Shown: positions 26,266-36,304 of the stretch, in pieces | Layout: every line of letters starts with the position of its first letter | How positions within the stretch are numbered: position 1 is the first letter of the stretch | Assembly (NCBI GenBank): GCA_023664325.1 | Contig: JAMPFS010000017.1 | Span: 1 to 54,368 of the forward strand | DNA from: Clostridium sp. | GTDB lineage: Bacteria > Bacillota > Clostridia > Lachnospirales > Lachnospiraceae | Length of the DNA stretch: 54,368 nt | Direction of reading: 5' to 3' | The notes under the pieces: model-generated | Seen by the model: the letters and a program-made list of their open reading frames with translations, nothing else | Databases searched by the model: none | Told to the model about the DNA's origin: nothing | Made by a program: the position numbers and the translations under genes

Positions 26266-26289
26266 GGTATTAATACCTGTACGCGCGTA
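26266..26289. promoter_or_regulatory. Two adjacent palindromes upstream of the sigma gene
   Basis: GGTATTAATACC (26266-26277) and TACGCGCGTA (26280-26289) are each perfect palindromes, 2 nt apart, in the 162-nt gap between the sigma start and the next gene. They could be regulator sites. I do not see a convincing -35/-10 pair here, so the promoter may be read by an alternative sigma factor. Confidence 0.45.
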
Positions 26290-26369
26290 TTAAAACAGCT
26301 ATCATGATTTGCTGTTCTATAATAAAGACGTGAAAAGCAAGGAAAATGTTTCAAAAAAGAGAAAAAATA

Positions 26370-27539
26370 CTACTCCGCTCTTTTGCGTTTTTTGGAAATG
26401 ACTGCCAATGTGACTGCAAAAAAGACTAATGCATATCCTGCCACCACGCCCATCTGCGGCAGCACATCCCTCATGAAATCCTTTGATGGGCCGGTCATTG
26501 CTCCAATCGCTTCATTATTTTTCATATACCAGTAGGTTGGAATAAATTTTGCCACTCCTAAAATGGCATCGCTAAAAAATTCCATTGGCACAAAAATACC
26601 TCCGAGGAAACAAAGCACAAGACTTACCACATTTACGGCACCCATAACCGTTTCATTATTTTTTGCCACGAAACCTGTCAGGAAACCGAGGCTTAAGCCA
26701 AACAGCAGCATCACAAACATATTGAGGATAAAATACGGGAAACGGGCATCCGTATAAATGCTTCCCTTTGACAAAATTCCTGCTATCACAATGACAACTG
26801 CAAGCAGAATCAATCCAAACACAAGAATCCCTGTGCTCAATCCTGCCACCCGCTCCCTCATTGGCATAGCTCCGCATTCCATCCGATCCTTGACCTCTTT
26901 TTCGTTAAACCGAAGCAAAATGGTTCCGACGCCAATAATACCCAATGTAATAAAGAGATACGGCACATAGCCAAAAAACAACGTACAGATATCATTCTGG
27001 TTTTCATTGACAAAAGATGCCATCGTCACCTTAACTGTCTCTTCTTGTAAGGGCAGCATGAGATCCCCTGCCTCCTCTAAAGTATACCCTGCCTTCAGTA
27101 ATCCGGTCAGTTTGGAAATATAAAGGTTTAACTCAGATTCAAAATATGCCGCCTCAAAAAATCCCGGCACCTTCATGCATTGCAGTTCCACTTTCTGCGC
27201 ATCATCATGGAGCAGACTGTCTGTGAAACCCTCCGGAATAATCAGGACATAATCTACCCTTCTCCAATAAAGCTCATTTAAAATATTGTCTTCATCATAT
27301 TCCATATCCTGTAAATCATGGCTGTTCTCAAAATACTTCTTCAATACCGTTCCCAATTCTGTTTCATCCTGGTCAATAATGGAAATGGAAAGCCTGGTTC
27401 CCTCAAACTCCTCCTGTTCACTGCCAGCCGACAAATTCCCTGTCATCAGCAGCGCAACCGTAAGAAAAATAGCAAAGAACATAATAATCGTTCCCTTATA
27501 GTGGTTCAATAATTTAAAATATGTTTTAAAGACTTGCAT
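26370..27539 (-). CDS. ABC-2 type transporter permease
   Basis: 389 aa: one membrane segment at the N-terminus (about 15-35), a roughly 140-residue external domain, then five or six membrane segments from about 185 to the end, the standard ABC-2 permease layout. Overlaps the preceding permease gene by 14 nt. It probably dimerises with that product to export a peptide, lipid or drug. Third gene of an ATPase-permease-permease operon; ends beside the sigma promoter region. Confidence 0.85.
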   Translation of the reverse strand: MQVFKTYFKLLNHYKGTIIMFFAIFLTVALLMTGNLSAGSEQEEFEGTRLSISIIDQDETELGTVLKKYFENSHDLQDMEYDEDNILNELYWRRVDYVLIIPEGFTDSLLHDDAQKVELQCMKVPGFFEAAYFESELNLYISKLTGLLKAGYTLEEAGDLMLPLQEETVKVTMASFVNENQNDICTLFFGYVPYLFITLGIIGVGTILLRFNEKEVKDRMECGAMPMRERVAGLSTGILVFGLILLAVVIVIAGILSKGSIYTDARFPYFILNMFVMLLFGLSLGFLTGFVAKNNETVMGAVNVVSLVLCFLGGIFVPMEFFSDAILGVAKFIPTYWYMKNNEAIGAMTGPSKDFMRDVLPQMGVVAGYALVFFAVTLAVISKKRKRAE

Positions 27540-28659
27540 ATCGTGTCCTCCTCAGCTTCATAATGCTAATCCCAAGAAAAAGAATCCCAATCCCCAGCAG
27601 GGTGATGACATTTACCATATACTGGCTCACATCACCAAACACCACCAGGCTTTTATAGGAATTTACCATCAGCGTTGCCGGATTAATCCGGTTAATAATC
27701 GGACAGTTTTGCTCCAAAATATAGGTAATATCCACCCACTGCAATCCGCCTAAGAAAGAACTTACCAGAAAGAATGCTACGGCAAGCCCCTCCTTTGCGC
27801 TTTGGGAACCCTTTATGACAACTGCCAACATGGTTCCGCCGGCGAGCCCCACAAAACTCCCAACATAGGTTGCAAGCAGCACCAATCCCGTCTGCGTTCC
27901 AAAATCCCGCTTATACACAAAGACTAAAACAGCCAGTACGCCAGTCATTAAGATACAATAGATAAACAAAGTTGCCCAAAAATCTGCTAATACCTGTGTC
28001 ATTTTTCTGGTCGGCGCTACATTTCTTCTGGCGCCTACGCTGGAAAGGTCAGCCTGGATGCTCAAGCCATTCTGTACCCCGATGCTGGAAGCAATCAGAC
28101 AAGCCATAGCAAGCAAAGCATAAAAATACTGCGTATATGGATCTTTATCCTGCCCTTTTAGTGGAATCTCCCTGATATCCATCCCGGAACCTTCATACAG
28201 GTTCATCACCACATCTGCCACCCTTTGGGGATGGTTGACTGCCACCTCCGCAATCATCGCAAAATTTTGCTTATACTGATCCAAAAAGGTCTTAATCAGC
28301 GAACTGGATATGGAAGATTCAGTTACCACCATTTCAAAATCCTCGCCTTTTACAATCACATAGCCCGTAATCTCTTCCTTCTTTAAAGCTGCCTCTGCAT
28401 CCTCGGTGTTTTGATATTCCGTCACCTTGAACATAGCGGTATCTTCCTCCACCTCCACGTTCTTCATTAAGTCTAAAAAGGCATCATTTTGCTTCTCAAC
28501 AATGATACCTACCGGCACCTCCGAAAACTGCTGCACATCTGCGATATTTCCAAACATAAAATAGAACAGACCACCCAAAATAACAGGAAATCCAACCGAC
28601 CAGAACATGGGTGTCGGGCTTCGTAATAATCTTTTTATCTGATAAAAAAAATACTGCAT
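27526..28659 (-). CDS. ABC-2 type transporter permease
   Basis: 377 aa with the same plan as its neighbour: N-terminal membrane segment (PVILGGLFYFMFG region), external domain to about residue 175, then six membrane segments. The two are only distantly similar, as is usual for heterodimeric permeases. Starts 12 nt after the ATPase gene with an AGGAATCG-type site. Substrate unknown. Confidence 0.85.
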   Translation of the reverse strand: MQYFFYQIKRLLRSPTPMFWSVGFPVILGGLFYFMFGNIADVQQFSEVPVGIIVEKQNDAFLDLMKNVEVEEDTAMFKVTEYQNTEDAEAALKKEEITGYVIVKGEDFEMVVTESSISSSLIKTFLDQYKQNFAMIAEVAVNHPQRVADVVMNLYEGSGMDIREIPLKGQDKDPYTQYFYALLAMACLIASSIGVQNGLSIQADLSSVGARRNVAPTRKMTQVLADFWATLFIYCILMTGVLAVLVFVYKRDFGTQTGLVLLATYVGSFVGLAGGTMLAVVIKGSQSAKEGLAVAFFLVSSFLGGLQWVDITYILEQNCPIINRINPATLMVNSYKSLVVFGDVSQYMVNVITLLGIGILFLGISIMKLRRTRYASL

Positions 28660-28671
28660 AACGATTCCTCC

Positions 28672-29604
28672 TTAATCTCTCAATTCTTTTCCCGTAATTT
28701 CCAGGAACACATCATTTAGGGTTGGAAGCTCGGAATGAACGCCGCCAAAACCAATTTCCTTTTCCTTACAAACATCCAACAGTCTTAACAAATTGTGTTT
28801 TCCCTTAGAAAACCGCACCTTCAGCAAATGATTTTCAAATGTCACCTGTATCACATGCGGAAGCTTTGAAATTTCACCTAATACTTCGTCCGGAAGTTCC
28901 AATACTTCCATGCTGATGGTCTCGCCAAGATCAATCATCGCCTTCAATTCATCCTTTGTTCCAATGGCAACATTTTTCCCTTTATCCATAATGGCAATCC
29001 GGGTACAGATCTGCTCCACCTCTTCCATATAATGAGAGGTATAAATGACCGTAGCTCCCCCTTTGTTTAACTTCATAATCCCCTCTAAAATTTTATTCCG
29101 GCTTTGCGGATCTACTGCCACTGTCGGCTCGTCTAAGATAATCAGCTTCGGCTTATGGGCAATTCCACAGGCAATATTTAACCGTCTGAGCAGTCCGCCT
29201 GATAATTTTTTTGGATAAAATTTGCGGTAATCGGAAAGCTCTACAAACTCAATTGCCTCCTCCACAAGCTGCTTTCTCTTTTCCTTATCCTTAACATACA
29301 GCCCGCAGAAGTAATCAATATTTTCATAGACCGTAAGCTCCTCAAACACTGCCACATTCTGCAAAATGACACCGATATCCTTTTTCAAATCGTAGCTGGT
29401 CGGTTTCATTTCCTTTCCAAATATTTCTATCGTTCCCTTATCGTATTCTAAAAGAGATAGGAGACAATTAATCGTTGTGGATTTGCCACTTCCATTTGGC
29501 CCTAACAGTCCAAACACTTCCCCCTCTTCTATTTCCAGATTAAAGTGATCTAATGCCACCAGGTCACCATAACGTTTTACAAGATTTTCAATTTTTACAA
29601 CCAT
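28672..29604 (-). CDS. ABC transporter ATP-binding protein (ABC-2 exporter)
   Basis: 310 aa. Walker A GPNGSGKST (about 34-42), signature LSGGLLRRL, Walker B LIILDEP and switch His in YTSHYMEEVEQI, followed by a 90-residue C-terminal tail domain usual in drug/peptide exporter ATPases (NatA/CcmA group). First gene of the exporter operon. It is divergent from the NarL-type histidine kinase gene, an arrangement that often means the kinase and its regulator control the exporter. Confidence 0.92.
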   Translation of the reverse strand: MVVKIENLVKRYGDLVALDHFNLEIEEGEVFGLLGPNGSGKSTTINCLLSLLEYDKGTIEIFGKEMKPTSYDLKKDIGVILQNVAVFEELTVYENIDYFCGLYVKDKEKRKQLVEEAIEFVELSDYRKFYPKKLSGGLLRRLNIACGIAHKPKLIILDEPTVAVDPQSRNKILEGIMKLNKGGATVIYTSHYMEEVEQICTRIAIMDKGKNVAIGTKDELKAMIDLGETISMEVLELPDEVLGEISKLPHVIQVTFENHLLKVRFSKGKHNLLRLLDVCKEKEIGFGGVHSELPTLNDVFLEITGKELRD

Positions 29605-29833
29605 ACTTTCCCTCCTAAATGTAAGCGTTCAGAGATGAACAAAACTTAAGTCTTCTCAACTGCTTGTTGTACAATAATGAGTTTTTCTCATCTCTATAAG
29701 CATTTCATGATTAACAGCGTTACAAATTTTTTCTCACCGACGTAACAGCCTGACCGCTTTTCCGGCGGCTTCCCCAAGCCGGGTATTTAAATATATACCA
29801 TATTAATACTGTAAAGAAAAAAATGATAGTGTG

Positions 29834-29876
29834 AAATGTCAGAAGAAAATGTGACAAATGTCATATTTTTTGTCAA
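29834..29876. promoter_or_regulatory. Candidate regulator sites between the exporter and kinase genes
   Basis: The 361-nt gap 29605-29965 has no gene. It contains AAATGTCA twice, 22 bp apart (29834-29841 and 29856-29863); the second lies in the near-palindrome TGACAAATGTCA (29852-29863). TTGACA on the reverse strand (29871-29876) could be a -35 for the exporter operon, although the -10 17 nt away (CACATT) is poor. TATAAT at 29928-29933 may be the kinase -10. A small stem CGGCTT-CCCC-AAGCCG lies near 29770 in the exporter leader. Confidence 0.5.
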
Positions 29877-29965
29877 CGGCTCCTGCCACTTCTCAAAATT
29901 CTCATGGCTATTCTCCAACATATACCTTATAATAGATAAAAACGAATTAAAACCGGAGATATGTT

Positions 29966-31063
29966 ATGTCAACCATTATGGATTCCATTATTTTATTTAT
30001 CCTATGTTCCATCAACTATCCGGCAGACAAACTGTCTGCTTTTCATATTATGTGTATTTTGCTGCTGCTTGCGTTTTACTGCTTTGCATATTCCACCAGT
30101 GATTATAAAACCACCTGCTATATCAGCTGCCCTATTCTGCTTCTGTGTTTTTTTGCACCGGAACTTTCTTTGTTTGCGCCATTTTACTGTTATATTTTCT
30201 TCTACCGGAAACAGTATCTGTTACCATGCCTTTTTGTTCTTCCACTGCTGCCATATTTTTACCAGTGCAATAATTATGCTGCCTTTTTTGGCAGCCTCTT
30301 TACAGCCGGGATAAGTTTTTATCTTTCCCGGATGAATGCAGAACGGAATCATCTGAAAAAAAAGATACATGTCTTTCGGGATAACAGCGTGGAAACGGAA
30401 ATGAAATTGCGCAGCGCAAATGAACAATTGATTGAAAACCAGAATGACCAGATCTATATTGCCACATTAAAAGAGCGTAACCGCATTGCCAGGGAAATCC
30501 ACGATAATGTGGGGCATATGCTGTCACGCTCGATCCTACAGGTAGGCGCACTGCTCGCCATCTGCCGGGACGAAACCATAACACACCATTTAACAGATTT
30601 AAAGGCATCCTTAGATGATGCCATGAATAATATACGAAACAGCGTTCATGATCTGCATGATGAATCCATTGACCTGCATGTAGCACTGGATAATCTTGTA
30701 AACAGCTTTACCTTTTGCCCTGCGCAGCTCACCTGCGATATCACAAAACAGATTCCGAAAGAGGTAAAATACTGTTTTCTTGCGATTACCAAAGAAGCGC
30801 TCAATAACATTATCAAACACAGCAACGCAACCCACGTTACCGTTATGGTAAAGGAGCATCCCGGATTTTACCAGTTATTGATTGAGGACAATGGTACGCA
30901 ATCTTCTGCCTCAAACACCGCTAATGCTCCTCATAGCACAAGCCCTTCATCCGGTTCCGGCATCGGTCTTTCCAATATGAAAGACCGTGTATCCGCCCTT
31001 AACGGAATCCTTCACATCACGACAGATAAGGGATTCCGGATTTTCGTATCCGTCAAAAAATAA
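29966..31063 (+). CDS. Sensor histidine kinase, NarL/LiaS-type (HisKA_3)
   Basis: 365 aa. Five or six hydrophobic segments in the first 120 residues form a membrane sensor with hardly any external loop. A coiled-coil linker leads to the phosphoacceptor helix KERNRIAREIHDNVGHML (His in EIHDNVGH), and then the ATPase domain with N-box KEALNNIIKHSN and G-box GSGIGLSNM. It should phosphorylate a NarL-type response regulator. No such gene follows directly; the nearest is at 37419 on the same strand. The gene ends in a strong stem. Confidence 0.92.
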   Translation: MSTIMDSIILFILCSINYPADKLSAFHIMCILLLLAFYCFAYSTSDYKTTCYISCPILLLCFFAPELSLFAPFYCYIFFYRKQYLLPCLFVLPLLPYFYQCNNYAAFFGSLFTAGISFYLSRMNAERNHLKKKIHVFRDNSVETEMKLRSANEQLIENQNDQIYIATLKERNRIAREIHDNVGHMLSRSILQVGALLAICRDETITHHLTDLKASLDDAMNNIRNSVHDLHDESIDLHVALDNLVNSFTFCPAQLTCDITKQIPKEVKYCFLAITKEALNNIIKHSNATHVTVMVKEHPGFYQLLIEDNGTQSSASNTANAPHSTSPSSGSGIGLSNMKDRVSALNGILHITTDKGFRIFVSVKK

Positions 31064-31111
31064 AATTCCTCCAAAGCATCCGTTTTAAACTGTGTACTTT
31101 GGAGGAATTTT
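31062..31111. terminator. Bidirectional terminator-like stem after the kinase gene
   Basis: Perfect 15-bp inverted repeat AAAATTCCTCCAAAG / CTTTGGAGGAATTTT (31062-31076 and 31097-31111) with a 20-nt loop, starting inside the kinase stop codon. A/T ends on both sides let it work for the kinase gene and for the reverse-strand operon ending at 31166. Confidence 0.75.
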
Positions 31112-31165
31112 ATCATGTTTGTTTTCCAAACACTTTTATTTCTTTTACTGCTTATCTTTCAACTG

Positions 31166-32260
31166 TTAATCCGGATAATGCCTATATGCCTCCCAATGGT
31201 CTGCTATCTGTCCGCTCCACTGGCTGCAGTCATTGTCAAAAAAGAATGTCACATGTGCGGATAATGCACCTTTCGTATCTTCTTTTTTTAGAATATATTC
31301 AACACTATCACAAGTTACTTCAATACGAATATAGTACGGAAAATCCACTAGCAGCTTTTCAATATCCTCCTTTAAATTCCCGATATCTGCATTTGCCGGT
31401 GTAATGATTACATTCGCATCATCATCCAGGTCGATATAGATCACCTCATCTTCCCCGATTCGATTTATCGAATAATATTCCGCAATATTTTGAATCTGCG
31501 GCTTGAAATCCGTAATCAATGTATAGATGTCATCTTCCTGTCCGTAATTATAGAAATCATCTTCTTTGGCATAATTCTTGACAACAACCTCTACCCTCGT
31601 CTTGGCACCGTTATGCGCCATCGCATAGACACTGCATTTTCCCGGTTGAATGCCTGCCGTAACCACACCATTTTTATCCACTGTGGCGACAGCAGTGTCA
31701 CTGCTGTACCATCTCACCTTCGTGGAAAATGGTTTTTTCTTCCTGTTTCTTCCGTACTTAGATGCGATCACCTTACTCTTGATCTTTGTCGTGGAACGCA
31801 GTCCCAAATATACTTTTTGGGTGTTTACCTTCGGTGCCTGTGCATTGATATATTGGGTGGTTCGCTTATAGGTTTTTGCACTGACCCAGTCGGAACGGTT
31901 ACTGACCTGCTTTTTCCCATCCACCAGCTTATAGGATGCCACCTTGTACCGGTAAACCGTATTGGTCTTTAAATGTCTGTCCACCCACCTGTCGGCAGCA
32001 GCATCTTTCACTACCTTTACCTTTTTATATTTCCTGGAGGAACGGTTATATCGGTAAATAATGTATCCGTCAACACTCTCATCCGATTTCCACCGCACCC
32101 GGATTGCTGTATTGGAATGGCGGACTGCCCGCACATTCTGGGGCGCATAATCTGTACGCTCCCCGTCAGCCGCATAGACAGTCCTTCCGGTTATCAGACC
32201 TGCTGCGATGACCGCTATGATTCCAACAAGTAAAATCCCTCTGATTATCTTCTTATTCAT
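31166..32260 (-). CDS. Secreted FN3 / Ig-like protein, copy A
   Basis: 364 aa from the ATG at 32260, which has GGGAGGAA upstream. Signal peptide (IIRGILLVGIIAVIAAGLI, cleaved near VYAAD), an FN3-like domain (PQNVRAVRHSNTAIRVRWKS to about 115), an Ig-like BIG_2-type domain (KVRWYSSDTAVATVDKNGVV), and an acidic C-terminal domain of about 110 residues with no family I know. No LPXTG or transmembrane anchor. It is a near copy of the next gene except at both ends. Third gene of the protease operon but with its own promoter. Function unknown; a substrate, inhibitor or partner of the protease is possible. Confidence 0.82.
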   Translation of the reverse strand: MNKKIIRGILLVGIIAVIAAGLITGRTVYAADGERTDYAPQNVRAVRHSNTAIRVRWKSDESVDGYIIYRYNRSSRKYKKVKVVKDAAADRWVDRHLKTNTVYRYKVASYKLVDGKKQVSNRSDWVSAKTYKRTTQYINAQAPKVNTQKVYLGLRSTTKIKSKVIASKYGRNRKKKPFSTKVRWYSSDTAVATVDKNGVVTAGIQPGKCSVYAMAHNGAKTRVEVVVKNYAKEDDFYNYGQEDDIYTLITDFKPQIQNIAEYYSINRIGEDEVIYIDLDDDANVIITPANADIGNLKEDIEKLLVDFPYYIRIEVTCDSVEYILKKEDTKGALSAHVTFFFDNDCSQWSGQIADHWEAYRHYPD

Positions 32261-33359
32261 AGAGCATTCCTCCCTTGTAAGCAATTTTATATAGCAACTT
32301 TGTTTGCTTTGCACTACCCTATTATATCACCTCAAAACGCTATTGTTCAACCTGCATTGCCTGATTACCATTTTTTCATTTTTAATCCGGATAAAACCTA
32401 TATGCCTCCCAATGGTCCGCTATCTGATCCTCCCATTGACTACAGTCATTATCAAACCAAAATGCTACATGTCCTGTTAATGCCTCTTGACTATCATCTT
32501 CTTCTAACAAATATTCCACCCGGTCACAGTATATTTCAATACGGATATAGTACGGAAAATCCACTAACAGCTTTTCAATATCCTCCTTTAAATTCCCGAT
32601 ATCTGCATTTGCCGGCGTAATGATTACATTCGCATCATCATCCAGGTCGATATAGATAATCTCGTTTTCTCCGATTCGATTTATCGAATAATATTCCGCA
32701 ATATTTTGAATCTGCGGCTTGAAATCCGTAATCAATGTATAGATGTCATCTTCCTGTCCGTAATTATAGAAATCATCTTCTTTGGCATAATTCTTGACAA
32801 CAACCTCTACCCTCGTCTTGGCACCGTTATGCGCCATCGCATAGACACTGCATTTTCCCGGTTGAATGCCTGCCGTAACCACACCATTTTTATCCACTGT
32901 GGCGACAGCAGTGTCACTGCTGTACCATCTCACCTTCGTGGAAAATGGTTTTTTCTTCCTGTTTCTTCCGTACTTAGATGCGATCACCTTACTCTTGATC
33001 TTTGTCGTGGAACGCAGTCCCAAATATACTTTTTGGGTGCTTACCTTCGGTGCCTGCGCATTGATATATTGAGTGGTTCGCTTATAAGTTTTTGCACTGA
33101 CCCAGTCTGAACGGTTACTGACCTGCTTTTTCCCATCCACCAGCTTATAGGATGCCACCTGGTACCGGTAAACCGTATTGGTCTTTAAATGCCTGTCCAC
33201 CCACCTATCGGCAGCAGCATCTTTCACTACTTTTACCTTTTTATATTTCCGGGAGGAACGGTTATATCGGTAAATAATGTACCCGTCAACACTCTCATCC
33301 GATTTCCACCGCACCCGGATTGCTGTATTGGAATGGCGGACTGCCCGAACATTCTGGGG
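31319..33359 (-). repeat. Recent 825-bp gene duplication (31319-32143 and 32535-33359)
   Basis: The two segments align at a constant offset of 1216 bp without gaps, with about 20 substitutions counted by eye (roughly 97-98% identity). A central stretch of about 370 bp is identical. Outside the boundaries, both the signal peptides and the last 40 or so residues differ much more. This mosaic points to gene conversion or selection on the ends. Confidence 0.93.
32321..32350 (-). promoter_or_regulatory. Promoter for copy A
   Basis: Reverse strand: -35 TTGAAC (32345-32350), 18-nt spacer, extended -10 TGATATAAT (32321-32329). It lies in the 121-nt gap between copies B and A, so copy A can be expressed without the protease. 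Confidence 0.65.
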
Positions 33360-33476
33360 TATTCTATCCGGAACATTCCCACTAAATGCATACGCAGTCA
33401 CTCCGTTTACAGAAGCCATAAATAGTATACATATTATACAAATGATAATACTATATTGCATTCGTTTTCCATTCAT
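32382..33476 (-). CDS. Secreted FN3 / Ig-like protein, copy B
   Basis: 364 aa from the ATG at 33476, with GGGGGAGA upstream. Signal peptide (YSIIICIICILFMASVNGV, cleaved near AYAFS), then the same FN3-like, BIG_2-like and acidic C-terminal domains as copy A. Its start is 1 nt after the stop of the protease gene, so the two are translationally coupled, which argues for a shared job and matched amounts. The C-terminal tail differs from copy A (VEYLLEEDDSQEALTGHVAF against VEYILKKEDTKGALSAHVTF). Confidence 0.83.
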   Translation of the reverse strand: MNGKRMQYSIIICIICILFMASVNGVTAYAFSGNVPDRIPQNVRAVRHSNTAIRVRWKSDESVDGYIIYRYNRSSRKYKKVKVVKDAAADRWVDRHLKTNTVYRYQVASYKLVDGKKQVSNRSDWVSAKTYKRTTQYINAQAPKVSTQKVYLGLRSTTKIKSKVIASKYGRNRKKKPFSTKVRWYSSDTAVATVDKNGVVTAGIQPGKCSVYAMAHNGAKTRVEVVVKNYAKEDDFYNYGQEDDIYTLITDFKPQIQNIAEYYSINRIGENEIIYIDLDDDANVIITPANADIGNLKEDIEKLLVDFPYYIRIEIYCDRVEYLLEEDDSQEALTGHVAFWFDNDCSQWEDQIADHWEAYRFYPD

Positions 33477-33477
33477 A

Positions 33478-36267
33478 CTATCTCCCCCTTTTCCTTTTTT
33501 CAACATCGTTTTCATTATCCGTATGGTTTTTGATTACATCAGAAATTATTTCATAATTATACGATTTAAAACATTGTGACCCAAAAACTGGTATACCTGT
33601 GTCAGGATCCACTGCTTTCAATATCATTTCAATGCCATTTGCATTAATTTTCTTATATTTGTTATGGTGTTTCATTAAATTATCATATGCCCCCTTCCCA
33701 TACTTATATCCCGTCTCGTTATTATCTGCGCATCTGTCATATGTATCTGTAGCATATGCATCATCCAATCCCAAAATATGTCCCAGTTCATGCGCTGCTG
33801 TAGAACCATAATCTTTTTTCGGATAATTATAACCTTTCTTTTTATTTGTTCTAACTTGCTCATTAGTCGGCATATAAATGACACGACTATACTCTTTATT
33901 CAAAGGTATGTTAGCATTTTTATTTCGACCAGAATGATACCAATGGTCTCCTTTTTGGGTGCAGTTCGGACACTCGCCACCGATCAATACTTCTATAAAC
34001 TGCTGTTTCGAATTGTATTTCTTCTTTCCATTGTTTTCATGAATAAACAATTCCGTATTAAAATTTATTCCTTTTTTAAAATCATTACTATTTCCACGCA
34101 CTTGTACATCAGAATAAGCATTTTTGATTCCATCCTTAAACATAGAAATATATTTAGCCGTTGAAATTTCACTTTTTACAGAAGCTTTCTTTTTCTTGAA
34201 GATCTTCACTTGGTCAGCATCCTTTTTCCCTGTATCACTGTATGTAACAAATTCAAGGTATACATGGATTTGCAAAGTATTTCCGACCATTTTATATTTA
34301 ACAGGCGAATAAATTCCCTGTATATTATATTCATTTATTTTTTTCGTTTTGTCTGTGCAAATAAAACTATATTTTTTTACAAGATATTTTCCTGCGCTTC
34401 CTACTTTACATACCTTTGCATGGTCAATATTACTAGAACCCGCTAAACCTTCTTCTCCTATTGGCACAACCTTATAATAATAGGTTTTATTTGACTTTAC
34501 ATTTTTATCTGTATAAGACGTTTTACTTCTACTGACTGTTTTAATTAACTTATATTTCCCATTCTTTTTTCCTGAACGATAGATTCTATACTGAGCAGCA
34601 TCATATATGTATCTCCATTTAATTACTATAGCTTTACCTGTTGTTATGTTTACACTGATATTCGTCTTTCCTACTTTAATTTTACGTTCATCACTCATTT
34701 TACTATATGTTCTCTTGCCCTTTGAGTCTTCCGTATAAGTCTTTATCTTGATTTTATAAGTTTTATTTGTAATAAAATCATCATATGAACCATACCATTC
34801 ATTACTATAGATTCCATTTTTATCAATATACTTTTTCCCATCCACATACATTATAAATCCATCAAACGGCATATAATTTTTCACTCCTACCGTAATGTCA
34901 GTCAAACCTTCAGATTGCAAAGATAAATCTGGTTTTTGTGATGTCTTTTTACTTTCCTTATTCTCCGTGACATGAACCGTACATTTATCCGTTTTCGCTC
35001 CATCTGCCGATGTTACTGTGATCGTCACATTTCCAGCCTTTTTTGCCGTCACGCAGCCAGTCTGATCGACAGAAGCAACTGCCTTTTTAGAACTGCTCCA
35101 TATTACGTTATGGTTGTCCGCTGTTTCCGGACTGATTGCTGCCGATAATTGCACTGACTCACCTGGTGATAAAAATATTTCTGCGCTGCTAAGTTTGATT
35201 TTCGATACAGGAATCCGAACCTTCGACTTTAATATATAACAATACCCATTGTAATTTTCCTTGATGGACTGAATGTTTATCTTTACACGGTAATAATCGC
35301 CACAACTCCCCACAATCGTAACCTTAGTATTTGCTTTTCCTGTTCCAATGGAATTTTTATTATTTCCAATCGCATATAAATCCGTGTTGGATTTTATGAT
35401 CCCCTGCATTTCATTCATTTTACTGTATACAGATATGTATGTGTCTGCTCTTAAATTACTCTCATCCTTTGATGTCACTGAAACAGTAGTTGTTCCCTCA
35501 GCAATTCCCTTAATATTTCCGGCAGCATCTACCGATACCACTGCACTATTTCCCGATGTCCATGACAAACCAGAAGTATCTGCAAGATTCGGGGTTACTT
35601 TTGCCGTTAAAACTCTGTTTTCATCAATCTTTATGGAAATGTTCTGATCCTTAACTTTCACATCCCGCACAAGTACCCTTAAATTTTCTTTTTTGGTAAA
35701 TCCCTTATCATTTGACCCATTCGTCCTAATAATATAATAAAAATTCTCGCATTCACTCAGAATGGTCACCTTTTCATTCGCTGAAAGTACACCCTTTTTA
35801 TCTGCATTTTCAACCTTTGCATCAGCAGATGCTCCTCTGTACAAATCCACTTCTTTTACTGCTACCGCATCACATTGCTCGATTTTCGAATATACAGAAA
35901 CAAAAATCCTTTCTGTGAGTGTCTTTCCGTCGGTTGTTTTAATTGTTAATACAACCCATCCCGTTCCTTCCTTCAATCCTTTTACTTTACATTTTCCGTT
36001 TCCTGTTTTTACAATTTGAAAAACAGATTCATTACTGCTGCTGTAAACACCGCTCTTAACGGTATATCCCGTTACCGTATAGCGATATTCATCTGAGACA
36101 TCCCCGACAGCCATTGACATATGCTGTCTCGCATCTTTGTCATTTCCTATATATATTTTGACAGTGTTATTTGCAGCAAATGCAAGCTGCCTATTTGTCG
36201 CAAGACATATAAGTAATATGACCGGCAATAAAATCCTCAATATTTTCCTGATTTGACCGTTACACAC
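33478..36267 (-). CDS. Secreted multidomain metzincin-like metalloprotease
   Basis: 929 aa from a GTG at 36267, preferred because AGGAG lies 9 nt before it, whereas the ATG seven codons upstream has no ribosome binding site. Signal peptide (ILRILLPVILLICLATN), then two BIG_2-like Ig domains alternating with two SH3b-like segments, a third BIG_2 domain (LSPGESVQLSAAISPETADN), an FN3 domain, and a C-terminal zinc protease domain. The active site is HELGHILGLDDA (about 826-837, HExxHxxGxxD), followed by a Met-turn candidate NLMK. No wall anchor. Probably a secreted enzyme acting on surface or host proteins. First gene of the operon with copies B and A. Confidence 0.85.
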   Translation of the reverse strand: MCNGQIRKILRILLPVILLICLATNRQLAFAANNTVKIYIGNDKDARQHMSMAVGDVSDEYRYTVTGYTVKSGVYSSSNESVFQIVKTGNGKCKVKGLKEGTGWVVLTIKTTDGKTLTERIFVSVYSKIEQCDAVAVKEVDLYRGASADAKVENADKKGVLSANEKVTILSECENFYYIIRTNGSNDKGFTKKENLRVLVRDVKVKDQNISIKIDENRVLTAKVTPNLADTSGLSWTSGNSAVVSVDAAGNIKGIAEGTTTVSVTSKDESNLRADTYISVYSKMNEMQGIIKSNTDLYAIGNNKNSIGTGKANTKVTIVGSCGDYYRVKINIQSIKENYNGYCYILKSKVRIPVSKIKLSSAEIFLSPGESVQLSAAISPETADNHNVIWSSSKKAVASVDQTGCVTAKKAGNVTITVTSADGAKTDKCTVHVTENKESKKTSQKPDLSLQSEGLTDITVGVKNYMPFDGFIMYVDGKKYIDKNGIYSNEWYGSYDDFITNKTYKIKIKTYTEDSKGKRTYSKMSDERKIKVGKTNISVNITTGKAIVIKWRYIYDAAQYRIYRSGKKNGKYKLIKTVSRSKTSYTDKNVKSNKTYYYKVVPIGEEGLAGSSNIDHAKVCKVGSAGKYLVKKYSFICTDKTKKINEYNIQGIYSPVKYKMVGNTLQIHVYLEFVTYSDTGKKDADQVKIFKKKKASVKSEISTAKYISMFKDGIKNAYSDVQVRGNSNDFKKGINFNTELFIHENNGKKKYNSKQQFIEVLIGGECPNCTQKGDHWYHSGRNKNANIPLNKEYSRVIYMPTNEQVRTNKKKGYNYPKKDYGSTAAHELGHILGLDDAYATDTYDRCADNNETGYKYGKGAYDNLMKHHNKYKKINANGIEMILKAVDPDTGIPVFGSQCFKSYNYEIISDVIKNHTDNENDVEKRKRGR

Positions 36268-36304
36268 ATGTACCACTCCTCTCAGCATTTAATTTATAGT
36301 AATA

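Noticed and set aside
31490..33110. Two identical plus-strand frames of about 130-160 codons
   Set aside because: They are the antisense of the duplicated FN3/Ig-like genes and are identical only because the genes are.
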